From positions 682,001 to 746,000 of the forward strand of contig CALOBN010000005.1 in NCBI GenBank assembly GCA_942491555.1: DNA of 64,000 nt. The letters run 5' to 3'. Numbering within the stretch: position 1 is the first letter of the stretch; each line of letters opens with the position of its first letter. A model generated the notes under the pieces. The model was not told the origin of the DNA, ran no database searches, and saw nothing but the letters and a program-made list of their open reading frames with translations. The stretch comes from Marinihelvus sp942491555 (lineage in GTDB: Bacteria; Pseudomonadota; Gammaproteobacteria; Xanthomonadales; SZUA-36). Positions 41,295-49,723 of the stretch are shown piece after piece. Made by a program: the position numbers and the translations under genes.

Positions 41295-43292
41295 ATGCCC
41301 AGCAGAAAAGACCTTGCAAACGCCATACGCGCCCTCTCCATGGATGCGGTACAGCGCGCTAATTCCGGCCACCCTGGCATGCCCATGGGCATGGCGGACA
41401 TTGCCGAAGTGCTCTGGAACGACTATCTGAAGCACAACCCGGCCAATCCGAAATGGTGGGACAGGGACCGGTTTGTGCTCTCAAACGGGCATGGTTCCAT
41501 GTTGCTCTACTCCTTACTGCACCTCACCGGTTATGAGCTGTCCCTTGATGAGCTGAAAAACTTCCGGCAACTCCACAGTGCAACAGCGGGCCATCCCGAA
41601 TATGGCGAAACACCCGGCGTGGAGACGACCACTGGACCGCTGGGGCAGGGTATCGCAAACGCAGTGGGCATGGCGCTTGGAGAGCAGGTGCTGGCCCGGC
41701 GGTTCAACCGGGAAGGGCACGAGATCATCGATCACCGGACCTGGGTGTTTCTCGGCGATGGCTGTCTTATGGAGGGTATTTCTCATGAGGCCTGTTCGCT
41801 GGCGGGAACGCTGGGGCTGGGCAAACTGGTCGCTTTCTGGGACGACAATGGTATTTCCATTGATGGCGAAGTTACCGGTTGGTTCAGTGATGATACGCCC
41901 GCGCGGTTCGAAGCCTATGGATGGCAGGTCATACGCCATGTCGACGGACATGACCCGGAGGAGATCCGCCAGGCCATTGAGACAGCCATGTCCGAGACGT
42001 CACGCCCAACACTGATCTGTTGCCGGACGGTCATCGGATTTGGTGCTCCGCGGAAAGCGGGCAAGGCCTCATCTCACGGAGCCCCGCTCGGGGACGAGGA
42101 GATTGCGGGCACGCGTGAACAGCTGGGCTGGCATCATCCGCCCTTTGAGATTCCGGAAGAAATCCGCGCAGGATGGGATGCCCGCGAGCATGGTGCCGCG
42201 ACGGAGCGTGCCTGGCAGGAGCGCATGGATGCCTATCGCAGCGCTTTTCCCGGTCCTGCCCGTGAGCTCGAGCGGCGCATGGCCGGTGATATGCCGGCAG
42301 AATGGGAAGAGGCAACGACGGCAGCGATTTTGCACGAACAGGCTGAGGGCGCCAATGTAGCAACCCGTAAGTCCTCCCAGCTCGCGCTGGAGGCGTTCGG
42401 ACCAATGTTGCCGGAATTGATTGGCGGTTCGGCTGATCTGGCCGGCTCCAATAATACGATCTGGAGTGGCAGCGTTGACGTGCTCGATGGCACGCCGGAC
42501 GGCAATTATATTTATTTCGGCGTGCGTGAGTTTGGCATGACGGCCCTGTGCAATGGCCTGGCGCTGCATGGTGGTTTCAGGCCCTATAACGCCACCTTCC
42601 TGGTGTTCTCCGATTACGCACGCAATGCGGTGCGCATGTCAGCCCTGATTCCGGCCCACAACATTCATGTGTATACCCATGACTCCATTGGTCTTGGCGA
42701 GGATGGTCCGACCCACCAGCCGGTGGAGCACGTGGCAAGTCTGCGCCTTATTCCCAACCTGTCGGTGTGGCGACCCTGCGATACCGTGGAGACCATGGTG
42801 GCGTGGAAATTGGCACTGGAGGACCGGCATCAACCCCATGCACTGATCCTGACCCGGCAGGGTTTGCCGCTGCAGCCACGTAATGAGTACACGGTGGGTG
42901 AGATTGAGCGTGGAGGGTATATATTGAAGGATACGGATGCAGAGCCGGACGCGATCATCATGGCCACCGGCTCTGAAGTCCAGCTCGCTACCCGGGCCGC
43001 GGAGAAACTGGCTGGAGAAGGTCATGCTGTACGCGTGGTATCCATGCCCAATCCGGACCGCTTCAGGGCTGCTGAGCCAGCCTGGCGTGAAACGGTTTTG
43101 CCGTCTGCCGTAAAGGCCCGGGTAGCTGTGGAAGCCGGCGTCACCCTGGGCTGGCAAGGCCTTGTCGGTGATCGTGGCCGGGTGCTCGGCGTCGATGAGT
43201 TCGGTGCCTCGGCACCGGCCGAAGATCTGTTTGAATATTTCGGACTGACTGTAGACGCCGTCTGCGAGGCTGTCCGGAAAACCCTGAATTAG
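41295..43292 (+). CDS. tkt: transketolase
   Basis: Thiamine-diphosphate enzyme moving two-carbon units in the pentose phosphate pathway. The 665-aa protein has the N-terminal ANSGHPGMPMGMA, the TPP-binding GDGCLMEGISHE...NxI variant with WDDNGISIDG, and the pyrimidine-domain EFGMTALCNGLALHGG, then DSIGLGEDGPTHQPVEH. ATG 41295 matches E. coli TktA length (663); the frame extends further upstream without similarity. It heads tkt-gap-pgk. Its TPP requirement may link to the thiamine-salvage operon 3 kb away (inference). Confidence 0.96.
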   Translation: MPSRKDLANAIRALSMDAVQRANSGHPGMPMGMADIAEVLWNDYLKHNPANPKWWDRDRFVLSNGHGSMLLYSLLHLTGYELSLDELKNFRQLHSATAGHPEYGETPGVETTTGPLGQGIANAVGMALGEQVLARRFNREGHEIIDHRTWVFLGDGCLMEGISHEACSLAGTLGLGKLVAFWDDNGISIDGEVTGWFSDDTPARFEAYGWQVIRHVDGHDPEEIRQAIETAMSETSRPTLICCRTVIGFGAPRKAGKASSHGAPLGDEEIAGTREQLGWHHPPFEIPEEIRAGWDAREHGAATERAWQERMDAYRSAFPGPARELERRMAGDMPAEWEEATTAAILHEQAEGANVATRKSSQLALEAFGPMLPELIGGSADLAGSNNTIWSGSVDVLDGTPDGNYIYFGVREFGMTALCNGLALHGGFRPYNATFLVFSDYARNAVRMSALIPAHNIHVYTHDSIGLGEDGPTHQPVEHVASLRLIPNLSVWRPCDTVETMVAWKLALEDRHQPHALILTRQGLPLQPRNEYTVGEIERGGYILKDTDAEPDAIIMATGSEVQLATRAAEKLAGEGHAVRVVSMPNPDRFRAAEPAWRETVLPSAVKARVAVEAGVTLGWQGLVGDRGRVLGVDEFGASAPAEDLFEYFGLTVDAVCEAVRKTLN

Positions 43293-43312
43293 TCTGATTA
43301 AGGAGCAGGACC

Positions 43313-44323
43313 ATGGCTATAAAAGTCGCGATTAACGGCTACGGCCGTATCGGCCGGAATATTCTCCGGTCTGTTTATGAATACGGCCGTACCGATGAAA
43401 TTAAGATTGTTGCCATCAATGATCTTGGCGATGCGGAAACCAATGCGCATCTGACTCAATACGACACGACCCACGGCAGGTTTGCCGGCGACGTCGGCGT
43501 CCAGAATGGTGATCTGATGGTCAATGGCGACCGGATTGAGGCGCTGGCTCAGCGCGATCCGTCCAAGCTGCCCTGGGCTGATCTTGGCGTGGATGTGGTT
43601 CTCGAATGCACCGGCTTTTTTCGCAGCAAGGAAACCGCAGGGGCACACCTGGCGGCAGGTGCCAAAAAAGTGATCATTTCTGCGCCGGGCCAGGACGTGG
43701 ACAAAACGATCGTGTACGGCGTCAATGACGATACGCTGCGCAAGACAGACGAAATTATTTCCAACGCTTCATGCACGACCAACTGTCTCGCACCATTGGC
43801 CAAGGTGCTGAACGATTCGGTCGGCATCGAAAAGGGCCTGATGACAACCATCCATGCCTATACCAATGACCAGGTTCTGACCGATGTGTTTCACTCGGAC
43901 CTGCGCCGGGCACGTTCTGCAACCATGAGCCAGATTCCAACCAAAACCGGCGCCGCCGCCGCGGTCGGCCTGGTTCTGCCGGAGCTCAATGGCAAACTGG
44001 ACGGCTTCTCCATGCGCGTGCCGACCATCAATGTCTCCGTGGTCGACCTGACATTCCAGGCGGGCCGTGACACCAGCGTTGAGGAAGTGAACCGGCTCGT
44101 GAAAGCGGCAGCTGACGGCCCGCTCAAAGGCGTTCTGGCCTACAACAGCAAACCCCTTGTCTCTGTTGACTTTAACCATGATCCGCACTCATCCATCTTT
44201 GACGCAGGTCTGACCCGTGTCATGGAAGGCAACCTGGTGAAGGTGCTGAGCTGGTATGACAATGAGTGGGGTTTCAGCAACCGTATGCTGGACACGACCA
44301 TTGCTCTGATGAATGCCCGCTAA
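43313..44323 (+). CDS. gap: glyceraldehyde-3-phosphate dehydrogenase, type I
   Basis: NAD-dependent glycolytic/gluconeogenic enzyme. The 336-aa sequence starts VAINGYGRIGRNILR, has the active-site ISNASCTTNCLAPLAKVL with the catalytic Cys near 156, His in TTIHAYTNDQ, and the C-terminal SWYDNEWGFSNRMLD. It lies 20 bp after tkt and is followed at 56 bp by pgk, a common Proteobacterial cluster. Confidence 0.97.
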   Translation: MAIKVAINGYGRIGRNILRSVYEYGRTDEIKIVAINDLGDAETNAHLTQYDTTHGRFAGDVGVQNGDLMVNGDRIEALAQRDPSKLPWADLGVDVVLECTGFFRSKETAGAHLAAGAKKVIISAPGQDVDKTIVYGVNDDTLRKTDEIISNASCTTNCLAPLAKVLNDSVGIEKGLMTTIHAYTNDQVLTDVFHSDLRRARSATMSQIPTKTGAAAAVGLVLPELNGKLDGFSMRVPTINVSVVDLTFQAGRDTSVEEVNRLVKAAADGPLKGVLAYNSKPLVSVDFNHDPHSSIFDAGLTRVMEGNLVKVLSWYDNEWGFSNRMLDTTIALMNAR

Positions 44324-44379
44324 TAATCGAGGCAATGGGCATGGTGAGAGCCATCCCGCGCCACAAGGGAGAAGCTGAC

Positions 44380-45567
44380 GTGTATTGTCTGCACATGACC
44401 GACCTGGATCTGACCGGTAAGCAGGTCCTGATCCGCCAGGATCTTAACGTACCGATGAAGGACGGTGTCATTACCTCCGATGCGCGCATTCGCGCCGCGG
44501 TTCCAACGCTTGTTGAAGTGCTCGCCACCAAGGGCACCTCGGTACTCGTCATGTCACACCTGGGCCGGCCCACCGAGGGGGAGTTTGATGAACGCTACTC
44601 GCTGGCTCCGGTGGCGCAGCGGCTGCAGGAGTTACTCGGACGCCCCGTGCGGCTGGAACGTGACTGGCTCAAGGGTATCGATGTCAATGTGGGTGAGGTC
44701 GTGCTGTGTGAAAACGTGCGCTTCAACCGGGGTGAGAGCGCCAATGATGAGGCCTTGTCGCGGCAGATGGGCGCGCTTGCTGATGTGTTTGTGATGGATG
44801 CCTTCGGCACCGCGCACCGGGCGCAGGCCTCAACGGAGGGCGTTGCGCGCTATGCGCCGGAAGTCTGCGCCGGGCCCTTGCTGGTGCGCGAGGTAATGAC
44901 CCTGCGCGACGCCCTGGAAGATCCGGATAAGCCGCTGCTGGCAATTGTCGGGGGCGCTAAAGTGTCCTCCAAGCTGAGCATCATCGAGGCGCTTTTGAAG
45001 CGTTGTGATCAGTTAATCGTCGGTGGCGGGATTGCCAATACCTTTATCGCGGCGACCGGACATGAGGTTGGCAAGTCACTTTATGAGCCTGACCTGATTC
45101 CTGAGGCCCAAAGACTCATCCGGCTGGCACACGAGCTGGGTGGCAATATTCCTATACCGAAGGATGTGAAAGTAGCCAGGGCTTTCGGGGCGGGTGAAGA
45201 AGCAACGGTTCGCCGTCTCGACGAGGTTGGCAAAGATGAAATGATCCTGGATATTGGTCCGCTTACCGCGGCCGATTACAGTGAGATTATCTGGGGTGCC
45301 GGGACAGTGATCTGGAACGGGCCGGTCGGTGTGTTCGAGTTCGAGAATTTCCGCCATGGCACCCAGGCAGTTGCCGAGGCGGTCGCTGAGTCCAATTGTT
45401 TCAGTATTGCCGGTGGTGGTGACACCCTGGCAGCCATCGACATGTTCGAAATCGCTGACCAGGTAAGCTACATCTCCACCGGCGGAGGTGCCTTCCTCGA
45501 GTACGTGGAAGGCAAAAAATTGCCGGCTATCGCCATCCTGGAAAAACGGGCGCGCGACGGGGCCTGA
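44380..45567 (+). CDS. pgk: phosphoglycerate kinase
   Basis: Transfers phosphate between 1,3-bisphosphoglycerate and ADP. Motifs: LIRQDLNVPMKDG, VMSHLGRPTEG, CENVRFNRGE, GGAKVSSKLSIIE, and the ATP loop IAGGGDTLAA with STGGGAFLEYVEGK. I choose GTG 44380, 8 nt after gggag, which gives MYCLHMTDLDL and aligns residue-for-residue with the Pseudomonas N-terminus (M-4x-MTDLDL); ATG 44395 is the alternative. Length 395 aa. Confidence 0.95.
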   Translation: MYCLHMTDLDLTGKQVLIRQDLNVPMKDGVITSDARIRAAVPTLVEVLATKGTSVLVMSHLGRPTEGEFDERYSLAPVAQRLQELLGRPVRLERDWLKGIDVNVGEVVLCENVRFNRGESANDEALSRQMGALADVFVMDAFGTAHRAQASTEGVARYAPEVCAGPLLVREVMTLRDALEDPDKPLLAIVGGAKVSSKLSIIEALLKRCDQLIVGGGIANTFIAATGHEVGKSLYEPDLIPEAQRLIRLAHELGGNIPIPKDVKVARAFGAGEEATVRRLDEVGKDEMILDIGPLTAADYSEIIWGAGTVIWNGPVGVFEFENFRHGTQAVAEAVAESNCFSIAGGGDTLAAIDMFEIADQVSYISTGGGAFLEYVEGKKLPAIAILEKRARDGA

Positions 45568-45587
45568 GTGGTCGTGCCGGCACGCAC

Positions 45588-47840
45588 CTAGCGAGCGCCG
45601 AGGTCCTCGGTTCCGAAGTTAGCTCCCAGGCTGAGGAACAGAACCCCGTGGGTGTCCGTGTTCCAGCCCCAGCCAAGGTACATGGGGCCGAGCGGCGTGT
45701 CGTAAGCAAAATACACGCTGCCGTTGAGAATACCCTCGGAAAACACGTCTGAGCGGTCATCGGCAGCGTTACCATATTCCAGTGTTCCGCCGACATAGCC
45801 AGGCAAAAAACCGCTTTGTATCGCCTCGAAGCGGTACCCGGCTCCCGCCACGCCAAAATTAGGGCCCACCAGTTCATTGGGCTCAAAGCCGCTCATGTTG
45901 AGGAAGCCGCCACCGGTAAATAGTCCATAGATGGGCGCATCCCCGTCGAGTGTGACGTTATAGCGCAAGAACAGCATCGCGTTATGCCGGCCCCAGGTCT
46001 TGTTCGTGAGTCCGTTGAAGAGCAACTGGTCAAATTCCGTATCGGCACCCAGCCATTCCTCGGAACTCACGTATTGCAGGCGTGCGCGGGTGCCTCTTGT
46101 CGGCAGATACAGGTCATCCAGTCGGTCCCAAACCGCCAGGGCGGTCCATTCCCCGGCATCAAAATCCTCTTTCAGGCCGGGTGGACCAATGGTGGTTTTT
46201 GCATCACCACCAAAGCGCCTCACGCCAAGTTGCAGAACAGCACTTCGACCGAATTCCCGGCCAAAGCTCATCCCGCCACCATAATCGGTAACACGAATGT
46301 TGGCCAAAGCATTACCGTCGTCGTCATAGGCGAGCAGGTCCCGGCGTTGGGCGGTGAGGTATGGATTGATAAACCATTGTTGCCTGTCGTCGAGGTACTT
46401 GTAGACGTCGGTAAAAACCCCGGGTTCATCACCCAACTGGACGACGGCGCGAAACTCGGATCCCCGCTGATCCAGATTGGTCTTCAGGTAACCGGCACGC
46501 AGGTTGAAAAAGGTACCCCGCCCATTGCCCGCCAGGGTGATCCCTGTTTCGAGAAAATCGGTGCCCCGCGAATCCTCATCAACCTGGATTTCAATGCCGT
46601 TCTGGCCGTTTTCTTCAATGATCCGATAGCTGGCCAGGCGAATAAAGCCAAGACCATAAATCTGGCGAAGGTCTTCATCCAGCGCCTCCTGGTCAAGGAT
46701 GTCGCCAGGCTCGAAATGAACCAGGTTCATAATCACTTCGTCAGAAAACCGGGATTGGTTGTTGAGCCTGATGAACTGAATCTGTGGCTCGCCCATGACA
46801 CAACGTTCAACCGATTCGCGCCAGTTTGCGTACTCGCGTTCAGACACGGAAAACGATGCCAGCAAATCTGCCTGTTCCAGGGCCGCCGCATAGCCAAGTG
46901 TGAAGGCATCACTGAAGCGTTCGAAGCTCGCGGAAGTGATGTCATTACCGAGCCTGGGGCTAAGCAGGACGTCCTCCGGTCTGAGGGTTTTAATCTGCTG
47001 TTCGGTGTTGGCCACGATGGCCAGGGCGGTCATCTGATCAACAATGGTCAAGACGCTGCCGATCTCATCGGCCGTACGTAGCGGCGTACCCACGTTAACC
47101 GCGATGACCCGCTCGGCACCCATATCGCGCACGATATCCACTGGCAGGTTGCGGGTCAGGCCGCCATCAACCAACAAACGATCATCCAGCATGGCCGGGT
47201 CAAAAGCACCGGGCACAGACATACTTGCGCGCATGGCCCCGGGCAGCGAGCCCTCCTCAATCACCACCATCTCGCCATTGACGATATCGGTTGCTATGGC
47301 GCGAAAGGGAATGGGCAGGTGGTCGAAGTTGTTGACCTGCACGCGTTTGCTGATCAAATTTTCGAAAAGGAGCAGGATTTTTTGCCCGGCAACCACACCG
47401 GAGGGCAGAGCGGCTTTGCCCTTGCTTACACCGAACTTCGGGCCATCCAGCCCAAACTGGTCATCCTGCTTACGCCTGGCAGGCAAATACTGACGGTCTG
47501 TGCCGTCGGAAAACATGCTGGACCAGTCGATTTTCTCAACAATCACAGCGATCTCATCCGGGTCCAGACCCGTGGCGGTGAGTCCGCCTGCAATTGAGCC
47601 CATGCTGGTGCCGGCGATTCGATGAAAGGGAATTCGCTGCTCCTCGAAATATTTGAGTACGCCGATGTGGGCAAACCCACGCGCCCCGCCACCACCCAGG
47701 GCCAGGCCTATCACTGGCCGTCCATTCTCCGGTTCAATCGGACATTGCTCCGCTTTGCCGGTGCCAGGGAAGGCCAGAAAAATCAAAATTGCCAGCAGCA
47801 GCATGGCGCGATAGGGCAGTGTCATATTGACTGGTTCCAT
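45588..47840 (-). CDS. patatin-like phospholipase with outer-membrane barrel (PlpD-type)
   Basis: About 750 aa. A hydrophobic export signal (residues 13-30) leads to a patatin lipase domain with oxyanion-hole GGGGARGF (49-56), nucleophile Ser79 in GTSMG, and Asp225 in VDGGLTRNLPVD. A POTRA-like segment follows (about 320-400, with RLASYRIIEENGQNGIEIQVDE), then a surface-antigen/Omp85-type barrel ending LGANFG. This is the PlpD, type Vd secretion, architecture. ATG 47840 is used; ATG 47825 is possible. It converges on pgk with 20 bp between stops and is divergent from the thiamine operon. Confidence 0.9.
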   Translation of the reverse strand: MEPVNMTLPYRAMLLLAILIFLAFPGTGKAEQCPIEPENGRPVIGLALGGGGARGFAHIGVLKYFEEQRIPFHRIAGTSMGSIAGGLTATGLDPDEIAVIVEKIDWSSMFSDGTDRQYLPARRKQDDQFGLDGPKFGVSKGKAALPSGVVAGQKILLLFENLISKRVQVNNFDHLPIPFRAIATDIVNGEMVVIEEGSLPGAMRASMSVPGAFDPAMLDDRLLVDGGLTRNLPVDIVRDMGAERVIAVNVGTPLRTADEIGSVLTIVDQMTALAIVANTEQQIKTLRPEDVLLSPRLGNDITSASFERFSDAFTLGYAAALEQADLLASFSVSEREYANWRESVERCVMGEPQIQFIRLNNQSRFSDEVIMNLVHFEPGDILDQEALDEDLRQIYGLGFIRLASYRIIEENGQNGIEIQVDEDSRGTDFLETGITLAGNGRGTFFNLRAGYLKTNLDQRGSEFRAVVQLGDEPGVFTDVYKYLDDRQQWFINPYLTAQRRDLLAYDDDGNALANIRVTDYGGGMSFGREFGRSAVLQLGVRRFGGDAKTTIGPPGLKEDFDAGEWTALAVWDRLDDLYLPTRGTRARLQYVSSEEWLGADTEFDQLLFNGLTNKTWGRHNAMLFLRYNVTLDGDAPIYGLFTGGGFLNMSGFEPNELVGPNFGVAGAGYRFEAIQSGFLPGYVGGTLEYGNAADDRSDVFSEGILNGSVYFAYDTPLGPMYLGWGWNTDTHGVLFLSLGANFGTEDLGAR

Positions 47841-47883
47841 GAGCCTCAGGTGCTGATTGTACCTTGCCATGTTAGACTTCGCG

Positions 47884-47981
47884 CTACCTTGGGGGTGGCC
47901 CGGTCGGGCCTGAGATTCCACAGTGGAAAACCCTTTGAACCTGATCCGGCTTATACCGGCGTAGGGAACAGGACGCCATGT
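47884..47981 (+). promoter_or_regulatory. TPP riboswitch (THI element)
   Basis: The canonical thiamine-pyrophosphate aptamer is visible: gggggtg at 47891-47897, the P3 hairpin ggcccggtcgggcc, CTGAGA at 47910-47915, ACCC at 47930-47933, GAACCTGATC at 47937-47946, then the P4/P5 arm CCGGCTTATACCGG and GCGTAGGGAA. It lies 46 bp upstream of a thiamine-binding protein gene. Downstream, ggcccgac (47993-48000) is complementary to the P3 arm gtcgggcc (47903-47910), and tccg/cgga pairing (48004-48017) can cover part of the ggagg ribosome site, so control at translation initiation is likely. Confidence 0.96.
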
Positions 47982-48026
47982 TTCCCAGTGCCGGCCCGAC
48001 GGATCCGAACAATCGGAGGCGCAGCT

Positions 48027-48323
48027 GTGGCAAACAAGCAACCCGGGGAACTCGCAGTCACCGTGGAAGTGTCCATGTATCCCTTGCAGGAAGATGTTGA
48101 ACCGCCGATCGTGGCATTCATTCACGATCTTCGTCGGCAACCGGGCATTCGAATCGTGACCAACGCCATGAGCACCCAGCTCAGCGGTTCGTTTACGGAG
48201 GTCCAGAGTGCCCTCAACCAGTGCATGGCAAGAGTACTCGCGGGGCCCGGCAAAGTTCTTTTTGTTACCAAAACCCTGAATCTCGATCTCGCGATCGAGA
48301 AGACACCTGAACTGGATCCATGA
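48027..48323 (+). CDS. thiamine-binding protein, YkoF/MTH1187 family
   Basis: A 98-aa soluble ferredoxin-fold protein that in this family binds thiamine or its pyrimidine. The sequence has VSMYPLQEDVEPPIVAFIHDL and NAMSTQLSGSFTEV, which fit the family pattern (YPL-x-ED, NxMSTQ). Start GTG 48027 lies 7 nt after ggagg; the frame is open far upstream, but that would run through the riboswitch. First gene of the TPP-controlled operon, ending 4 bp before the transporter gene. Confidence 0.88.
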   Translation: MANKQPGELAVTVEVSMYPLQEDVEPPIVAFIHDLRRQPGIRIVTNAMSTQLSGSFTEVQSALNQCMARVLAGPGKVLFVTKTLNLDLAIEKTPELDP

Positions 48324-48327
48324 CCCC

Positions 48328-48936
48328 ATGACCATGGCTGAAATTCCTGCGGCCCTGCTCGCCGGTCTCCAGCTAATGTCTGCCTGGGAGATCGCCGCCG
48401 TCGGGCTCGCTGTGGCGTACCTGTTGCTGGCAATTGGTCAGAGCCGCTGGTGTTGGCCTGCGGCCATTGCCAGCGCAGCAATCTACCTGTTCCTCATGTT
48501 TGAGGCGCGGCTCTATGTGCAGTCCGCCTTGCAGCTGTTTTACATCGCCATGGCATTCTACGGCTGGAGATGTTGGCGACAGGGGGAGTCCGGCGAGGAC
48601 TTGCCGGTCATCAGCTGGTCGGCACGGGACCATGTCAGACCCTTACTCATTATCCTGTTCAGTGGTGCGATCCTCGGCTGGCTCATGGCGCAATACACTG
48701 ACGCCGCAGCACCCTGGCTTGACGCGCTGGCGGCCAGTGGGGCGGTTGTTACCACGTGGATGGTGGCGCGCAAGGTGCTGCAGAACTGGACTTATTGGTT
48801 TGTCATCGATCTCGGTTTGGCCTGGCTGTATGCGAGCCAGGGACTGTGGCTGACCGCCCTGCTGTTCCTTGCCTATCTGGTACTGATCATCGCGGGTTAC
48901 CGCAGCTGGCGGGCAAGCATGCCGGGTTATGTCTGA
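48328..48936 (+). CDS. pnuT: PnuC-family thiamine transporter (PnuT-like)
   Basis: A 202-aa membrane protein with seven or so hydrophobic helices and the PnuC signatures YVQSALQLFYIAMAFYGW and the late LGLAWLYASQG. PnuC imports nicotinamide riboside; TPP-riboswitch-controlled members (PnuT) import thiamine by facilitated diffusion, trapped by phosphorylation. Position behind the riboswitch and before a kinase supports PnuT here (inference). ATG 48328 used; ATG 48334 possible. It overlaps the next gene by 8 bp. Confidence 0.9.
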   Translation: MTMAEIPAALLAGLQLMSAWEIAAVGLAVAYLLLAIGQSRWCWPAAIASAAIYLFLMFEARLYVQSALQLFYIAMAFYGWRCWRQGESGEDLPVISWSARDHVRPLLIILFSGAILGWLMAQYTDAAAPWLDALAASGAVVTTWMVARKVLQNWTYWFVIDLGLAWLYASQGLWLTALLFLAYLVLIIAGYRSWRASMPGYV

Positions 48937-49699
48937 TAGCACGTCGCTGCTTAACTCTCTCGGTCTGGAGGGGGTCTTCCAGCAACGTGGCATGCTGGGC
49001 AATGGTCCCGTCTCTGAAAGCCGGCTCATTGCAGGGCCTGATGGCTTGCTGGTTTTGCGCCAGGATCTGCCACTCGCCGGGGTGCTTGGGCTGGACCGGC
49101 AGGCTGAATGGGCGCATTTGCAAATCGCCCATGCCGCCGACCTGGGGCCTGAGCCGCTGGCCTGTGATCCCGCACGTGGTTTGCTGGTGACCCGCTACCT
49201 GGAAGGCGCGGCATGGACGAGCTGCGAAACCCCGGATTGGCGGGCGCACGGCGAGTTGTTGCAGCATGTCCATGAGTTGCCTCCTGCATCGGCCAAACAG
49301 TTTGACGCGGTCGCAGTGGCGAGGCGTTATCGCCAGGGGACCACTGCCGCCCATGCGGATGCCTTACTGGAGCGGGTGGAGGTGCTTGCGGCAGCCCTGA
49401 ACGATGATGGCCGCACCCGTCTCTGCCACCATGACGCACACCGCGGAAACATTATTGGGACCGCGCCCGCACGACTGATCGACTGGGAGTACGCGGCTCG
49501 CGGCGACCCCTTGTTTGACCTGGCGGTAGTCTGCCGGTTTCATGATTTGCAACCGGGTCAGTGCGCCGGGCTGCTCGCCGCCTGGGCGCCGGAGCCGGTG
49601 GATCAGGAGCGGTTTGCTGCCTGCTGTGACTTGTACGACGCGCTCGCCATGCTGTGGCAGCTGGTCGTAAATGAAGGTGCAAACGTTCGCTCAGATTAG
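48929..49699 (+). CDS. APH/ThiK-like phosphotransferase, probable thiamine kinase
   Basis: A 256-aa member of the aminoglycoside phosphotransferase/choline kinase fold. The catalytic loop reads CHHDAHRGNII (Brenner-type HxDxxxxN) and the metal-binding DFG equivalent is LIDWEYAARGDPLFDLAVV. Start ATG 48929 overlaps the transporter stop. ThiK homologues phosphorylate thiamine; in a TPP-riboswitch operon after a PnuT importer this is the expected trapping enzyme. Sequence alone does not separate ThiK from choline kinase, so function is by context. Confidence 0.85.
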   Translation: MSDSTSLLNSLGLEGVFQQRGMLGNGPVSESRLIAGPDGLLVLRQDLPLAGVLGLDRQAEWAHLQIAHAADLGPEPLACDPARGLLVTRYLEGAAWTSCETPDWRAHGELLQHVHELPPASAKQFDAVAVARRYRQGTTAAHADALLERVEVLAAALNDDGRTRLCHHDAHRGNIIGTAPARLIDWEYAARGDPLFDLAVVCRFHDLQPGQCAGLLAAWAPEPVDQERFAACCDLYDALAMLWQLVVNEGANVRSD

Positions 49700-49723
49700 G
49701 TTCCTGCAGCGTAGGGACTTATC

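Noticed and set aside
45984..47081. 365-codon open frame on the plus strand opposite the patatin gene
   Set aside because: Antisense shadow; patatin motifs and barrel on the minus strand are unambiguous.
47622..48026. N-terminal extension of the thiamine-binding protein frame
   Set aside because: It would cross the TPP aptamer and overlap the divergent patatin gene; GTG 48027 with ggagg gives the family-length protein.
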